A stretch of 64,000 nucleotides of DNA from Sisyra terminalis (Eukaryota; Arthropoda; Insecta; Neuroptera; Sisyridae), in assembly GCA_958496175.1 (NCBI GenBank), contig OY292274.1, positions 8,370,001 to 8,434,000 on the forward strand, given 5' to 3'. Positions 1-12,640 of this stretch are shown piece by piece; the stretch's first letter is position 1, and each line of letters opens with the position of its first letter. Both the position numbers and the translations under genes were made by a program. The notes below the pieces were generated by a model, which was not told the origin of the DNA, ran no database searches, and saw nothing but the letters and a program-made list of their open reading frames with translations.

Positions 1-1696
1 AACTATTCGTGTCTAAATATTTATATATGCGCACTAATAGCTATATGTGTGTCAGTGTGTGCGTTCGTATAAAAACAATAATACAGATATACAATTCTAC
101 ACATACAACCTCATAAAAAGACACTGTCTTCTTACACACGACAATTTACGATAGTTACCGAAGTAGCATCGATTTTTATTCATTATCGCTACAATGACAA
201 GTTTAATCCTGTTTAATTTAATCCTGAGTATATATATTTTCAAAAACTATTTGTGAGAAAACTTGATTTTCACAAACGATTTGCGAGAAAAGCCTGTTTA
301 ATTATGTTTCGATTTTTCTAATTTTGTAAAATTTTGGGAAAATATAATTTGAGAAAAAAAAAAATCATAACTGCCTTTTGTTTCCATTTTTTTAGGGGGG
401 GAGGTTCTGTTTAGTTTTCCGTAACTTTTTTTTTTAGTTTTACATTTAACCAACCGTTTCCTCTAATTTTTTCCGCATTTTTATTATTGTATGTCGCTTT
501 GAACCATATGTTCTTAACATTTTGCTATTTCAATGACTAATTAATTAATTTTTCATAATTAATTTATTACCACAAAACTATTTTGTCACAAACGAAACGG
601 TTTCTTTCACATACCTCTACAAACGATTTCCCATTGATTGTCAAAAAAAAAAATCGGAAAATTCACACTTTAAAATTTTGTCGCCTAATCAGTATAGGGT
701 TCATTATTTACATTTTTGATTATTTTAAAGTAGCTTTTAAAATTTTCTGCCTATTCTGCTTAAAATCTCTGTGCACGCCACTGACCATTTATAATAATCG
801 TTATCATATTCATTATAGAGCTTTCCGAATATGTGTTAGTATAGTGAACAATTTAGATATTTATTTTTGAATTTTGTACAAATTTTTTTCAAATAGCATG
901 TGTTTTTTTCTAATTTATATAATTTGTAACTGTTGACTAAACGTTCCAAATTAACTAGATTAAAAATTCTATGTAGAATTCCTTGCCTTTTTTTATACGA
1001 TACACATTCATTGCAATTTATTTGTTTTAACTATTACGTATTTTATATTACTAAGTATTAATTCTGTTAAAGAAAATTTTCCATAATATAAACTAAAATG
1101 AACATATAGTAATAGCAAAAGTTTTTAAATCAGTTTTTCGAACATTAATATTGAAAAAAAATTGGAGTTAAACTAAAATTGATAACATATATTTTGTCAG
1201 CAAACGTGAATTGTTTGCAAACATGAGAAGGATGAAATATATAAATGCGACTGTAATGAAAATAAATCTTTCTTTCTATCTCTTACTTTGCAAAAATAAA
1301 TCTTGAAATAATTTTGCAAAATTTAATTAAATGGAAAGTTTATGTTTATTCTAACTAAACATCGTCGATATTTGATATCATCGGTCTTTGAGAAATCAAT
1401 TATCCTTTCCACTTCTTTTATACTTCATCTTCTTTTGTAGAAAATTGAATTGGTAATAATCTATATTGAGAATATTAAGACATTCTTCAATAAAAACGGT
1501 AGGAAATTGAATAATTTAATATTGCGATCTTTGGTACCGAATTGAAACGATGATAAGTGATCACAAAGCACTGTCGAATCTTTGAAATAATCCCCTCACA
1601 AATTACATTGGTTAAAATTCAGAAAATTGTTAAATGATCACCTTATCGAATAATCATTCGTTTGCATTTATTCGAAAATAAAAAAATATTAGTTTA
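1..1696. other. AT-rich intergenic sequence, no gene seen
   Basis: Homopolymer-rich AT sequence. The only open frame (583-870, plus) is short, composed of AT-biased residues and lacks any motif; I do not treat it as a gene. Confidence 0.6.
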
Positions 1697-1699
1697 ACT

Positions 1700-2509
1700 T
1701 GTCTGGTAAAAAGTTATATATCTCAAAAATTAATTAAGCTAGAGAAGTGAAACCAACGCTAGGCTTTAGATTATTTTACAGAGTATATCATATATTTTTT
1801 TGAAATTTTTAGAAAAAACAATTATACAAACAAAATCCAAAAAACAAATGAAATAATTTTTTTATGTGTTCTGTGAAAATGACAATCACGAAATAAATAT
1901 ATTTTATACTTCTACATGAGCACTATGACTTATAACAATTGCGTGAAAAAATAGTTGGTACGACACCTTGAAAAAAATGAAATGTGATTTACGCCTAATA
2001 GTATACCTCGGTTTTATTTTTTTGCAAAGTATTTCACCAACTATTTTTTCACAAAACTTCAATAAAAAATAGGCCACCAACTATTTTTTCACGCAATTTT
2101 TATGAGTTATAGTGCTCATGTAGAAGTATAAAATATTTTTTTTCGTGATTGTCATTTTCAGAGAACACATAAAAAAATATATTTCATTTGTTTTTTGGAT
2201 TTTTTTTATAACTTTTTTTTCAAAAAATTTCAAAAAATATATGATATACTCTGTAAAATAATCTAAAGCTTCGCGTTGGTATTACTTCTCTAGCTTAATT
2301 AGTTTTGAGATATATAACTTTGAAAAATAGCCACGCGGGGGGACATTTTTGCCCATATCTCAATGTCAAAGAGGAATTTGGTTGTGAAAAGTATACAAAA
2401 AATGTGTTTGTTTATCAAGCCGATATTTTAACATAAGTTTTGACATAGGTTCCTATTTGGTGGACAACTTGCCATGTGGATCCTGCTAGACCCTTTACAA
2501 ATTTAGTCT
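1700..2509. repeat. Foldback element, family TCTAGCAGGATCC, copy 1 (left end lost)
   Basis: Long inverted arms (about 1700-1960 and 2070-2330) surround an AT-rich centre. The right end carries the family terminus CCATGTGGATCCTGCTAGAC. The matching left terminus is missing. Further copies lie at 30.6-32.1, 35.7-36.7 and 59.6-61.3 kb. Confidence 0.75.
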
Positions 2510-3830
2510 CCCATGGGGTAACATTCCTTTTTTTCATCAGTCATTATTTTTAACTTTTTTTAACTTGTTTTTCTTCAATGTTAGTCCCCTCGAAATTCAA
2601 TTAGTTTACAAGCTTTTCTCTCAAAGCTCATGTTCAATTATCTTCTAAATATTTCCACGTTTGAATTCAATAAGTTAATTTGATTATCTATATTTTTACT
2701 TATCTATGCATTTTGAAGTTCTTTAAATTCTTCTTTTTTTTAACCTGCTGGTTACCGTTTTCAATACAAATAGGATTGTATTCGCCCCGAATTTTTTTTA
2801 CCAAAGAATCAATTCTATTGTCCAATTTAAATACTTCTTGTTATTTTCTCTAAAATCAAAAGATTTTTGCTTTCTTCAAGAGATTGTCTGTCTTTGATAA
2901 TGAGGTTTTCTGAATATTTCAAAATGATTACCTTTTTATTTTTTTTTTTGCATTAAATTGCCATATTTCAACCCTTGTTATTTTTAACTTTTTATTTCTT
3001 ATATTATTCTTCTCTTTTGTATTAGAACAGTGCACTGTTTGGTTCAGCTTATAATATACCTCATGGGGTAATCATAATCAACTGTGTCTCAATCATTGTG
3101 GAGGCTAATTCAATGGTCTTCTAGCTATACGATATAGACTCTAGAGTTCAAAACTCATTCCGTTCTGATGGTCTCTCCAATACCGCCGATGTAATTAAAT
3201 CTATCCTACAATATTCTTAAATATTTTTCTATATCCAATATATCCAATATATCCTAACATATTTTTCTTTTATTTCCGTATGCTTGTGAACAAGCATTCG
3301 CCTAGAAAAATCATTAAAGTCGCTGGAAATTGAATCGCATCTTTTCATCTCTTTGATTTGTTTTTGCCTTGTAAACCTTTAAGTGCTTTTATTGACCTTT
3401 TCTTTTTTAGAAGGTTTGAATTGGCATTGACCGGTCGTCGGCTCTATCGATAATGAAATTATTAAGCCCTTTAGGACAAAAAAAAAACGAAGAAAAACGA
3501 CCATTATATTTTATGATCACATCAACTCCATTATATTTCATTTGGAGCACAGCACGTTCTATCGTACTCGTAAACTTAACGCACATTTATAGTAATCATG
3601 TTGCTATGCATCAAAATCAAATTGTGACGTGAACTTCTAGATATGTTAGAAAATAAACGAAAAATGTTAGCACAAAACGTAAAATAAAGTTTGAATATCC
3701 ATGGTCATTGAATTAGGACTACCTAAAATTATTGTAGTTCTTATGAAAAAGGGTGAAAAACTTTGTTTTAAAAAGTAATTAAATAATTAAAAACTTGTTT
3801 TTATAATTATTTTATACTATTTTTAAAAAA
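2510..3830. other. AT-rich intergenic sequence
   Basis: No open frame, RNA gene or repeat I can name. Confidence 0.5.
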
Positions 3831-4986
3831 TCTTATATATAAATTGATTATCTTGCCGTGCGTCCGTGCAGAATGGGCTATGCGCATGCGCTCTATTATC
3901 CCCACTTACGCATTCAAAACGTTGGTAAGGATATTCACTCACTAATGTATGTATTTGTGACTACGTATTTCGGATTTTCAGGTTTACAATATGTGAAAGT
4001 CAAAAAACATAATGCTCACTTATAAACTTAACTTAACCTTTTCAGATATATCTACTTATCAGAGTTTTAAGTTTATTTTTAAGCAGATCCTTAGTTTTTG
4101 TTTCTAATAATAAGTCAACTTTGTTTTATACTAAGCAGTAATAACGTTTCGCTTTTAACGGACTTTGATTGATTATTGAATTTGAAACTTCGATTGTTTA
4201 TTAAACTTAATCCCTTACAAACTTTGCTACCGTTTTTCACTCTTTTAGGGGAGAAATTTTCAAAAACCCTTTCTTATTATATATCTGCATCGTATATGGA
4301 AAACACTTTCCAAATTTCATCGACACAAATGTGCACTTATATTTGAAAAAAACAATGTTAAACGAAAAAAAAAATAATGACCTTTATGTTAGTTAACATG
4401 ACTAAAAAGCTATTCGATTTCGCACATTTGGACGTTGTAAACACAAAATTATTGAAAATAGGGGGAAAGCGTGGAAGTAAATTCGAATACTTTATTTATT
4501 TTCAATAACAATAGATGGTTTTCAAATTGTTCTAAATACCGAAGAAAAGTTAGTATGGAAGATTTTTTGTTTGAGTTGACAGTGAAATATATGGCAAAAA
4601 ATTGTTATCTTAATGCTTTTCAGTCGAATATATAATTACTCTAGATCACAACCATTGGTTCATAAAAAAATAGATTTTAAAAAGTTTGATTGTTGAAAAA
4701 CGAACCAAAATTTAAAATCGCCAATTTGGTATAAGTACTACATAAGTGTTAAAATTGCATACTAACTTAGAGAAATGACGTTATTTAAAATGTTGTCATT
4801 AAAATGATATAAAAAAGAACACTATATTTTATTTCTAAATATAATTTTAGATACATTTTTTTTATATTAACAACTCTTTGATTATTAAATTTAAAATTTC
4901 GATTGTTTATTAACTGTATGTTATCTCATATTAAATATTTTATTGAGATAAAACCTTTAGTTGCGAATGCAACGGGCAACTACTAG
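3831..4986 (+). mobile_element. Non-autonomous Helitron-like element D
   Basis: It starts TC (TCTTATATATAAATTGATTA) after A and ends CTAG before T, with a 3' hairpin GTTGC-GAAT-GCAAC 11 bases before the end. These are the standard Helitron termini and A/T target. No Rep/helicase coding sequence is present. A related 5' end occurs on the minus strand at 28.4 kb. Confidence 0.75.
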
Positions 4987-5019
4987 TATATTAATAATTT
5001 GTACATTAAAGTATTAAAA

Positions 5020-5560
5020 TAACAACCCGGATTCTCGATAGCATGGTGTTGATACGACATATAATTTTTTTAATTTTAACACTGTTTTGCCATGTATTGG
5101 TAATGTAAGATTTTAGAATATCTAGAGGCGGATTATTGGAAGAGTAAACTTGGATTTTAAGGATACCTCAAACATTCTCAATAGGATTAAAAGCAGGGAA
5201 ATTATCTGACTAAGGAAGAATTGGGATTCGGGAGGTGATAAATTTGTTTTTATGTACTGGACACGATGACAGGATACATCGTTATGCATAAATATGTTAT
5301 AAGTTCCTCTTCGTTGTAGGTCATTAAAATAGTATATTAAAATATTGTTCATTACTTTTAAATATTGATTGCTGTTCATTGGACCCTCAACAAAATACAG
5401 CAGTCCAGCACTTCCTTTTGAGAAACCATATTATTGTGGATGGTGGATGTCTTATAAATGTTGATACACAACCTTATTGTACTTGTTCTCCAGATTTTCT
5501 CTGAACAAATTTATGGCTTTCAGCCATAGTTTCTAACCGACAATCATCGCTAAAAATTAC
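5020..5560 (-). pseudogene. Tc1-like transposase relic
   Basis: The minus strand reads, with frameshifts, VEGPMNSNQYLKVMNN, then FMHNDVSCHR (the second catalytic Asp region of Tc1-type DDE enzymes, normally DNAPCH), then FPAFNPIENV followed by a stop where Tc1 proteins have Trp. The order and spacing match the C-terminal half of a Tc1 transposase. No terminal repeats were identified and several frame changes make it dead. Confidence 0.7.
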
Positions 5561-5807
5561 CTCAAAAAATAGTAATTTTAAATCATGTATCAAATGTACG
5601 TTTCTTGATAAAAAAATAATATGAGAAGTGGGTTATCAATTATTTTTACCTTTCTAAAATCTTCTTCGGTAAAATGTTAAATCTCTATGGCAAACTGAAG
5701 TCTAATTTTCACTATTTTTACGGTAAGCTTTGACTTTTAAGCTGTGCGCCTACATTTCAGGCCAGCTTCATACAATTGCCTTTGTAACATTCACGAGGAA
5801 ATTGTTA

Positions 5808-7628
5808 TCTATACATATAATTAAAATTAGAGTGTCTGTTTATAATATTGAAATAACCACATTTTACTACATGCATATATGAGTATATACGGTACATACA
5901 CCAAACTAACATTTAATAAAATTTTTGTCTGCCTGTCTGTTTGTTCTGGCTAATCTCTGAAATGACTGAACCGATTTTGACGGGGCTTTTATTGGCTGGT
6001 AGCTGATGTAATAAGAAGTAACTTAGGCTACTTTTATTTTAGATATAAAAATCTTTTATTTTAGCAAAATACAGTATTGTTGCAATTGATCAACATTCGA
6101 AATTTTGAATTTAATAAGTGTAATTAATAAATAAGTTTCTGTTTTTGCTATATCATTTTAATAACACTATTTTTAATAACGTCATTTCACTTAATTAGTA
6201 TGAAAGTATGTAGTAGGTACTTATACCAAATACCAATGAGGCGGTTTTTAATTTTGGTTTTTTTTGCAACAATCAAACTTTTTAAAACCTAATTTTTATG
6301 AACCAATGATTGTGACCTGGAGCAATTATATATTCTGCTGAAAAGCATTAAGGGAGCAAATTTTTATCATATAATTTATTATCAATTAAAATATGCAATC
6401 TTCCAAACTAACTTTTCTTCGGTATTAAGAACAATTTGAAAACCAATTATTATTATAGAAAATAAAGTTAATACTCGAATTTACTTCCACGTTTTCTATC
6501 TATTTCCAACAATTTTGTATGTACATCGTCCAAATGAGCGAAATCGAATTGCTTTTTAGTCATGATAATCAAAATAAAGGACATATTTTTTTTCGTTTTA
6601 CAATGTATTTTTCAAATCTAAATACATATTTGTGTCGATGAAATTTGGAATACTTATACGATGCAGATATATAATAAGAAACGGTTTTTTGATAATTCCT
6701 CCTCTAAAAAAGTGAAAAATGGTGGCAAAATTTAATTAACAAAGTACTGTTAAAGACGAAACGTAATTACTCTTTATTATAAAACAAAGTTGGTTTATAA
6801 TTAGAAACAGAAACTTTGGATATGCTTAAAAATTTAAACTCTGATAGATATATCAGAAAAAGGATAAGTTAAGTTTATAAGTTAGCATTAACTTTTTTGA
6901 CTTTCACATATTGTAAACCTGAAAACCCGATATACATAATCACAAAAATACATTAGTGAGCGAATATCGAGTAGCGAGAAATTCGGCGAACTTAAAGAAA
7001 ATGGTTTTATTATATAGTTGAAATTCAGATATTTTTATAAGTGCATAGATACACAATGGTTTTACTTTATTATGGAAAAACTGGGTTTAGTGCAATTGAA
7101 CAAATTTTAATTTTGCGGTAGTTTTATATATTGCAGTAGTGTAATAGTTTTGAGAAAAAGATTCATTCAAGGGTCAAGATAATGAAATGGGATTTCTATT
7201 AATATTGTAAATCTAGACTCTTTGCTTCTGTTATTTTGACGTGAGTGTTTTGATAACTTTTTACTGTTTTAAGTCATAATTAAGACCGACTTTATTGAAC
7301 TTGACGATTTTTTTTTTATGAATAGATACTGATTAATGTAAGGATTATTTGGTTAACGGTAGGTGTACGCAATTGAACATACTCTTTTTAGATATTTATA
7401 AATATTTTTAGAAAATTAATTGATATTTACAAATATTTTAATCTAAGTAACAGTTTATTAAATGTATCTTTTTAAAGTCCACAAAATAGTGTTTTTAAGT
7501 TAGATTATATTTTTCGTAAAAGTAATATGAAAAATAAAAGTTTTCATTTACCACTACAAATAGCAAATCTAAAAAGAAAATATAATTTACACCTACGTTA
7601 CGCAGACGAAGTCGCGGGGATCAGCTAG
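5808..7628 (+). mobile_element. Non-autonomous Helitron-like element C
   Basis: It starts A/TCTATACATATAATTA and ends GTCGCGGGGATCAGCTAG/T. The 3' end is nearly identical to those of Helitrons A and B. It contains the GTCTGCCTGTCTGTTTGT stretch typical of this family's 5' region. No protein is encoded. Confidence 0.8.
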
Positions 7629-8475
7629 TATTAAGTAATTTTTGTAACTTAAAATACAAAAAAAAAAAGGATATAATACGACAATAACAGAAAATAAATA
7701 ATATAGACATTTTATATTTACTGTGACGTAGATTCTAAAGATTATAACTAGCTAGAGTATTTGTGAAAGTTACCAAATACTTCATATTACTTCATTGTAC
7801 TATTGTTTAGGAAATTTTAGGATCAACAAATAAATCCTTGAAAATACCATCACAAGTTGGTAAGTGTATAACTTGATTCAAAATGACTTAATTTTTCTAG
7901 CTCTTACCAATTGGCATTGTTAAATGTAAAACTTAGGGTTTTTAATCAATTTATAAAAAATTCATAAAAGCTTTTTTATGGTCCCTGTCCCTTTTCTCAA
8001 CTTTTTTCGATTCGTTGTATATGGACACTTTCGTAATATTTACATTTAACGTGACTTCATTATATGGTGTAAAATGTAAAGCTTAGAAATTTTGAATTAT
8101 TTTCCAACAGTGCAAGGAAATCTCATAATTTTCTGGAAATCAATATTTGTAATTATATGTATGCAAGTGCTTTTCGTGAGCTTGAATTATTTCTTAAGTC
8201 GATTTGCAGCAATCATTTTATGCTGTTTTAGCAATTTTTATAATTTTCCGGTTGTTACGAGAAATTCTGTTATTTCATTTGAAAGTCATACACAATACTT
8301 TTTATTCAAATAAACTTATAACATTCAAATGGACTAGCGTTTCTATTTTCTTATAATTTACTGTGTAATTCGGTAAAAAGCTTACATTTTAGCAAAGACT
8401 ATGTTCTGTATAAATATTGTTCAAAGCCGGAAATAAACAAGAAATAGTAGAACATTTTGAATATAATATTATTTT
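7629..8475. other. AT-rich intergenic sequence
   Basis: Nothing recognisable. A 73-codon open frame at 8092-8313 (plus) has no motif and AT-driven composition. Confidence 0.5.
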
Positions 8476-8617
8476 TTTTTAGTAGGATAGTGGACATGAA
8501 AGGATGTAGATCCATATACTAATTATTAATTTAGCGACACGTTTCGGTCTTTTATTAGACCTTCATCAGGTTTCTAAAATCATACAAACACTTTCATGTC
8601 CACTATCCTACTAAAAA
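8476..8617. repeat. Hairpin mini-element carrying hammerhead copy 1
   Basis: Perfect 27-bp inverted arms (core AGTAGGATAGTGGACATGAA) flank an 88-bp loop that holds the minus-strand hammerhead motif. There is no coding sequence. Confidence 0.8.
8528..8580 (-). ncRNA. Hammerhead ribozyme-like motif, copy 1 (GUC site)
   Basis: On the minus strand CTGATGA (8563-8569) is followed by stem II GGTC/GACC, GAAA (8542-8545) and GTC (8536-8538), with predicted cleavage between 8536 and 8535. Stem I can form a C-G pair next to the core and then TTTAG/CTAAA, with a three-A bulge. Stem III is only two pairs with a two-base loop. The motif is in the loop of a palindrome with 27-bp arms at 8476-8502 and 8591-8617. 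All conserved core positions match. Confidence 0.75.
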
Positions 8618-10386
8618 TAACTAATATTATGTAAATTATGGACACAATCAATTTATCGATTTTGAATATATTTCAATAAGAAAATATTTGGTTTCACTAA
8701 TAAATCTTACAATTTTTAATAGTTCTTATTTTTACACTATATTTATTCTCCTATATCTACGAGTAAATTAGTCGAATGAACAACATCTTTATGTTATAAA
8801 ATAAATTTTACAAAATTTATTTCCTAAGTTGTAACTACGAAATTGCGATTCATAAAACTACCATCATTTGACATAGATTTTGTTTAAAAAAAAATACGAA
8901 GAAATGTCCTTTGCAATTTAAAAATAATTTTCCTTGAGCAAATCAATTACCTCATTAATTTTCCAAATATTCGCACATCATTTTCTTTGAAGAATATATT
9001 CATTGCGTTCTATTCAAACTTCAAGTATTATTTTCTCTGTAATATTTTATGCAACATAAATACTTCTTTACGACGGTTCTAAATAACAAATCGTAAGTGT
9101 ACATATAATCGAAAATGTATTGTATCAAAAAAGGTTTCACCCTCAAATTTGAAGTCGAAGATCTGTGTTTGTTAAGCTTGTTTGTACCTATGTCTTGGTA
9201 TCATTAGAACTAAGTCAAGAAAAAAAATAAATCATTTATATATCTACAAACAAAGCTATAAATAAAAGGATTTCACACATAAGTAACAAAAAACATAAGA
9301 AGCTTTGCAATAAAAAAATATTTTCTCTTTTTCAGTATCTACTGAATTAGAATTAAAATATGACTTTCAAGTTTTATTTCTTTTGATTGCTATTTCTAGT
9401 ATCACAAATCAAAATACCACACACAAATGTATAAAAAGATTTTCTCATTTCTTTTAAATGGTTAAAAAACAATAATATTTTGTTGTAGTAAAGGAATCAA
9501 ACGAAGGGACAAGAAACAATTAAAATTAATTTGGGAAATAAGTCATTAAAATTAATAAGATTTTATGTTTTTTTTTTTGCCTTTTAATTGCTTTTTTGAT
9601 GGTTCTGTTCTTTTTTAAGTTAAAACGTTTCTTATTGAATATTGTTGGTATGTATTCCTTTTATATTATTTATACGTATTGGAGTGGTACCGTAAATAAA
9701 AATGATCATTTTCCAGCATTCCCTTTCGATGTAAATATCTCAACAAAATCAGTTTACATTCTTTAGGGTACAAATCTTTAGGGTACACTTGACAAGATTA
9801 CACGCATTGTAAAAATAGGATTAATAGCTTTCCATCAAACTTAAATACAATATAAGTCAATAACACAAAATTTACTGCTTCAATTTGTCGATGCAAACAA
9901 TATTATATGTTCCAACATTTTATTGTGTATTTCTAAGAAAAAAAAGGAATTTATAACAGTCTAGTAAAATTTCAAACTATCTCACAAATATTGCTCGTAA
10001 ATTTTCATTGATTTTTTACGAGTTATGAAAATAAGCATTCATGCTTCGCTTGAAAAGTTCAAGTGTGAATTTATACACAAACATGAAAAATAGGATTTTT
10101 TTCTCATTTTCATCGTTCCGATATTTGTTTCTGCATTGTTTTCAAAGTTGTTTCGTGTGCATAGAAAAACATTGATTAATGTGCTTCATTAACAGAACGT
10201 ATTGATGCCAAGATAAAATCGCTAATAATGTGCTAGAACGTTACCATTAGTGCATAATTTTTTGCATAGTTGTTGCAGCATATTGAACTGCTTTTCATAT
10301 CTGTTTAAAACTTGCGGATGTCAGCGGTTTCGTCAATGTGAAAGAATAATATAACGACAGTATGACCATAAGTGCTCAAATTTATC
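8618..10386. other. AT-rich intergenic sequence
   Basis: No gene or repeat that I can support. Confidence 0.5.
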
Positions 10387-10540
10387 ACCTAACGCAGGGG
10401 TTCTCAAAGTGTGCGCCGCGGCGCCCTGGTGCGCCGTAGAAAGTAAAGAGGGGCGCCGCGAGTCGATCCTCTATCATTATCTGAAATGATACGAAACCAC
10501 AAATATTCGCGGGTACCTATAAAGCTGGCTCTTTGGCTAA

Positions 10541-10984
10541 ATGGCTCTTTTCACGGAACACCTATCGAAGCCCACAGAATGGTTTTCGAAGTACTTTGCA
10601 GATGATGAGGTCGAAAAATTTGCGTGGATCCGAGATCCTTTTTGTGCACAAGCTCCTCCAGGATTCCCAACACAAGAGCAAGAGAGTCTCATTGAACTCT
10701 CCTGCGACAATAGTCTCAAAACTAGATTCACCAGTTTCGATTTGGTGGAGTTTTGGATATCGATTCAAAATGAATATCCAAATTTAGCTTCGAAAGCTTT
10801 AAAAATTTTCATACCGTTTGCCACATCATATTTATGTGAAGCTGTATTTTCAGCTGTAGCTGTAATCAAGAACAAATATCGGTCAAAGATCAATGTGGAG
10901 CAAGAAATGAGAGTAGCAGTCTCAAGTCTTATTCCCCGTTTTGAAAAACTGTGCGGAAATCGTCAAGCTCACCCGTCACATTGA
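10541..10984 (+). pseudogene. C-terminal fragment of a hAT transposase (ZBED5/SCAND3-like)
   Basis: This open frame of 147 codons corresponds to the hAT C-terminal dimerisation region, with the phrases LASKALKIFIPFATSYLCE, AVFSAVAVIKNKYR and INVEQEMRVAVSSLIPRFEKL. It resembles hAT-derived ZBED5/SCAND3/FAM200 proteins. The DDE catalytic part and BED zinc finger are missing, so it cannot encode an active enzyme. The shorter overlapping frames on both strands are shadows. Confidence 0.8.
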
Positions 10985-11157
10985 TCTGACTGAACAACTA
11001 TTATATCGTATTTTATTTTTTTCTTAAGTCTTTTTTTTGTTCTCTGTTTCAATTCTAAATTCTTGTAAATATAATAAAACTCACTGTCATATTGTGGATG
11101 TTTTAATTTTTGTGCCTCTTTACCTAACTACTATTATTATAGGTACATATTACTTTC

Positions 11158-11160
<3 letters not shown>

Positions 11161-11246
<86 letters not shown>
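11161..11246. repeat. (TA)n microsatellite
   Basis: About 86 bp of TA dinucleotides with one TG interruption, inside the hAT element. It produces a spurious Tyr/Ile open frame. Confidence 0.97.
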
Positions 11247-11251
<5 letters not shown>

Positions 11252-11502
11252 CATATCCAAATAGCTTACTAAAGTAGGGCGCCGTGACAAAATACTAACC
11301 TTGTAAATGCGCCGCGGGCTCAAAAAGATTGAGAACCCCTGACCTAACGTGAAATTGTAATCATTACAAATAATCTATTGAAATAAAGTATTTGAAAAAA
11401 GGCTTGAATTTTAACAAAAATCAATAGTTATTGTTACAGCCTTCTGCTTCATTAATATTAAAAAATCGATAAGTACATTTTTAATATTTATTAAAGATTT
11501 TG

Positions 11503-12095
11503 AATCGCAAGGAGTAGATGACAAAGAACGAGATATCCTTCAGATAAAGCTACGTTTAATAGATTGTCTTCCCTCTTAAAATCCCAGCTTATCTCTCATA
11601 AATCTAATCAATACTCCAAATATCTTGAATCTCTTGCTATCAAAGACAACTCCCTCTGGTATGCCACTAAGAAAATATTAAAACACCACAGTGTTTCTAC
11701 TCCCATCCGCAATGAATATGGTACTTGGGTTAGAAGCGACTTGGACGTTCGCAAAAAGTATAAAAAAATCCTTCACTCCACATGCCGATATTTCTGATCC
11801 ACTACATGAATATTTCATTTTACAAAATATTCAATCTCCACTCCCTCTAGAACTTCCGGTCAAAGTTTTTCGTCCATCTGAAGTAAAATTTTTAATAAAT
11901 AAATCTCCCTTAAAAAAAGCTCCTGGTCACGACCTTATAACAGCAACATTTTTACAAAATCTTCCCGGGAAGGCAATAGTCTACCTTACCACTATATATA
12001 ACGCAATCCTTCGTACTACACATTTATTATTTATTATACTCCATTGTAATTCTTATTCCAAAACCCAATAAACCAGCTGCAGATCCATCATCATA
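11503..12095 (+). pseudogene. Jockey-like LINE ORF2, N-terminal part of reverse transcriptase
   Basis: Two overlapping frames give KSQLISHKSNQYSKYLESL...SLWYATKKILK and, after a frameshift near 11760, FRPSEVKFLINKSPLKKAPG (the RT region 0/1 motif KAPG-D). It continues to IPKP-like sequence and the interruption at SSY. It is frameshifted and not functional. Confidence 0.8.
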
Positions 12096-12565
12096 TCTAT
12101 ACTAATAGATAAAATTCTTACGTCTATCTGTACATTTCGATTTTATACCCAATTTCAGGGTAAATATTTGTTTCAATAGGCCCTTATTCCGAATTTAACA
12201 TTTTTAAAATTTTTGTCTGTCTGTCTGTCTGTCTGTGTGTCCCGATTTAACTAAAGAACGGAACAACCGAATTTAATGAAATTTGGTATTAAGATACAAC
12301 ACAATTTCCCACATACTATAAGCTACTTATCATTCCAAAAAAATAATAAAAGAAGGTATTCCCTAGGGATGAAAACAGAAATTTTTACTTTAGACAGGTG
12401 AGTTATATATCATTGGAAAGGTAATTAAAAGTTAGAAAATAATCTGTAAAAATGTTTTTAGTTAAACTGATAAAAATCACAGTGAATTCAATTTAAAGTT
12501 TAAGAAATTACCTCTTTGAAACATAAACCTTTATATATATCATATAAGATACATAGTTGATGATA

Positions 12566-12640
12566 AGAGCGTAATTGTTTACGTATCGGACATTAAGATT
12601 TTCCTAATTATAAAGACGTGGGTTCGAATCTTACAGTAAA
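12566..12640 (+). repeat. tRNA-like module in Helitron A
   Basis: GGGTTCGAATCTTACAG resembles a tRNA T-arm/B box, preceded about 50 bases upstream by AGAGCGTAATTGTTTACG, a degenerate D-arm/A box. Related modules lie at 14570, 15540, 21690 and 28160 in other elements. Confidence 0.55.

Larger units (their letters stand above)
10387..11349 (+). mobile_element. Internally deleted hAT element with perfect 8-bp target duplication
   Basis: The element spans 10395-11341 between copies of the duplication ACCTAACG (10387-10394 and 11342-11349). Termini are CAGGGGTTCTCAA and TTGAGAACCCCTG. The sub-terminal regions contain GCGCCGCGG motifs. Eight-bp duplications and CAG...CTG ends are hAT hallmarks. 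Inside are a truncated transposase and a TA microsatellite. The clean duplication suggests a fairly recent insertion. Confidence 0.9.
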
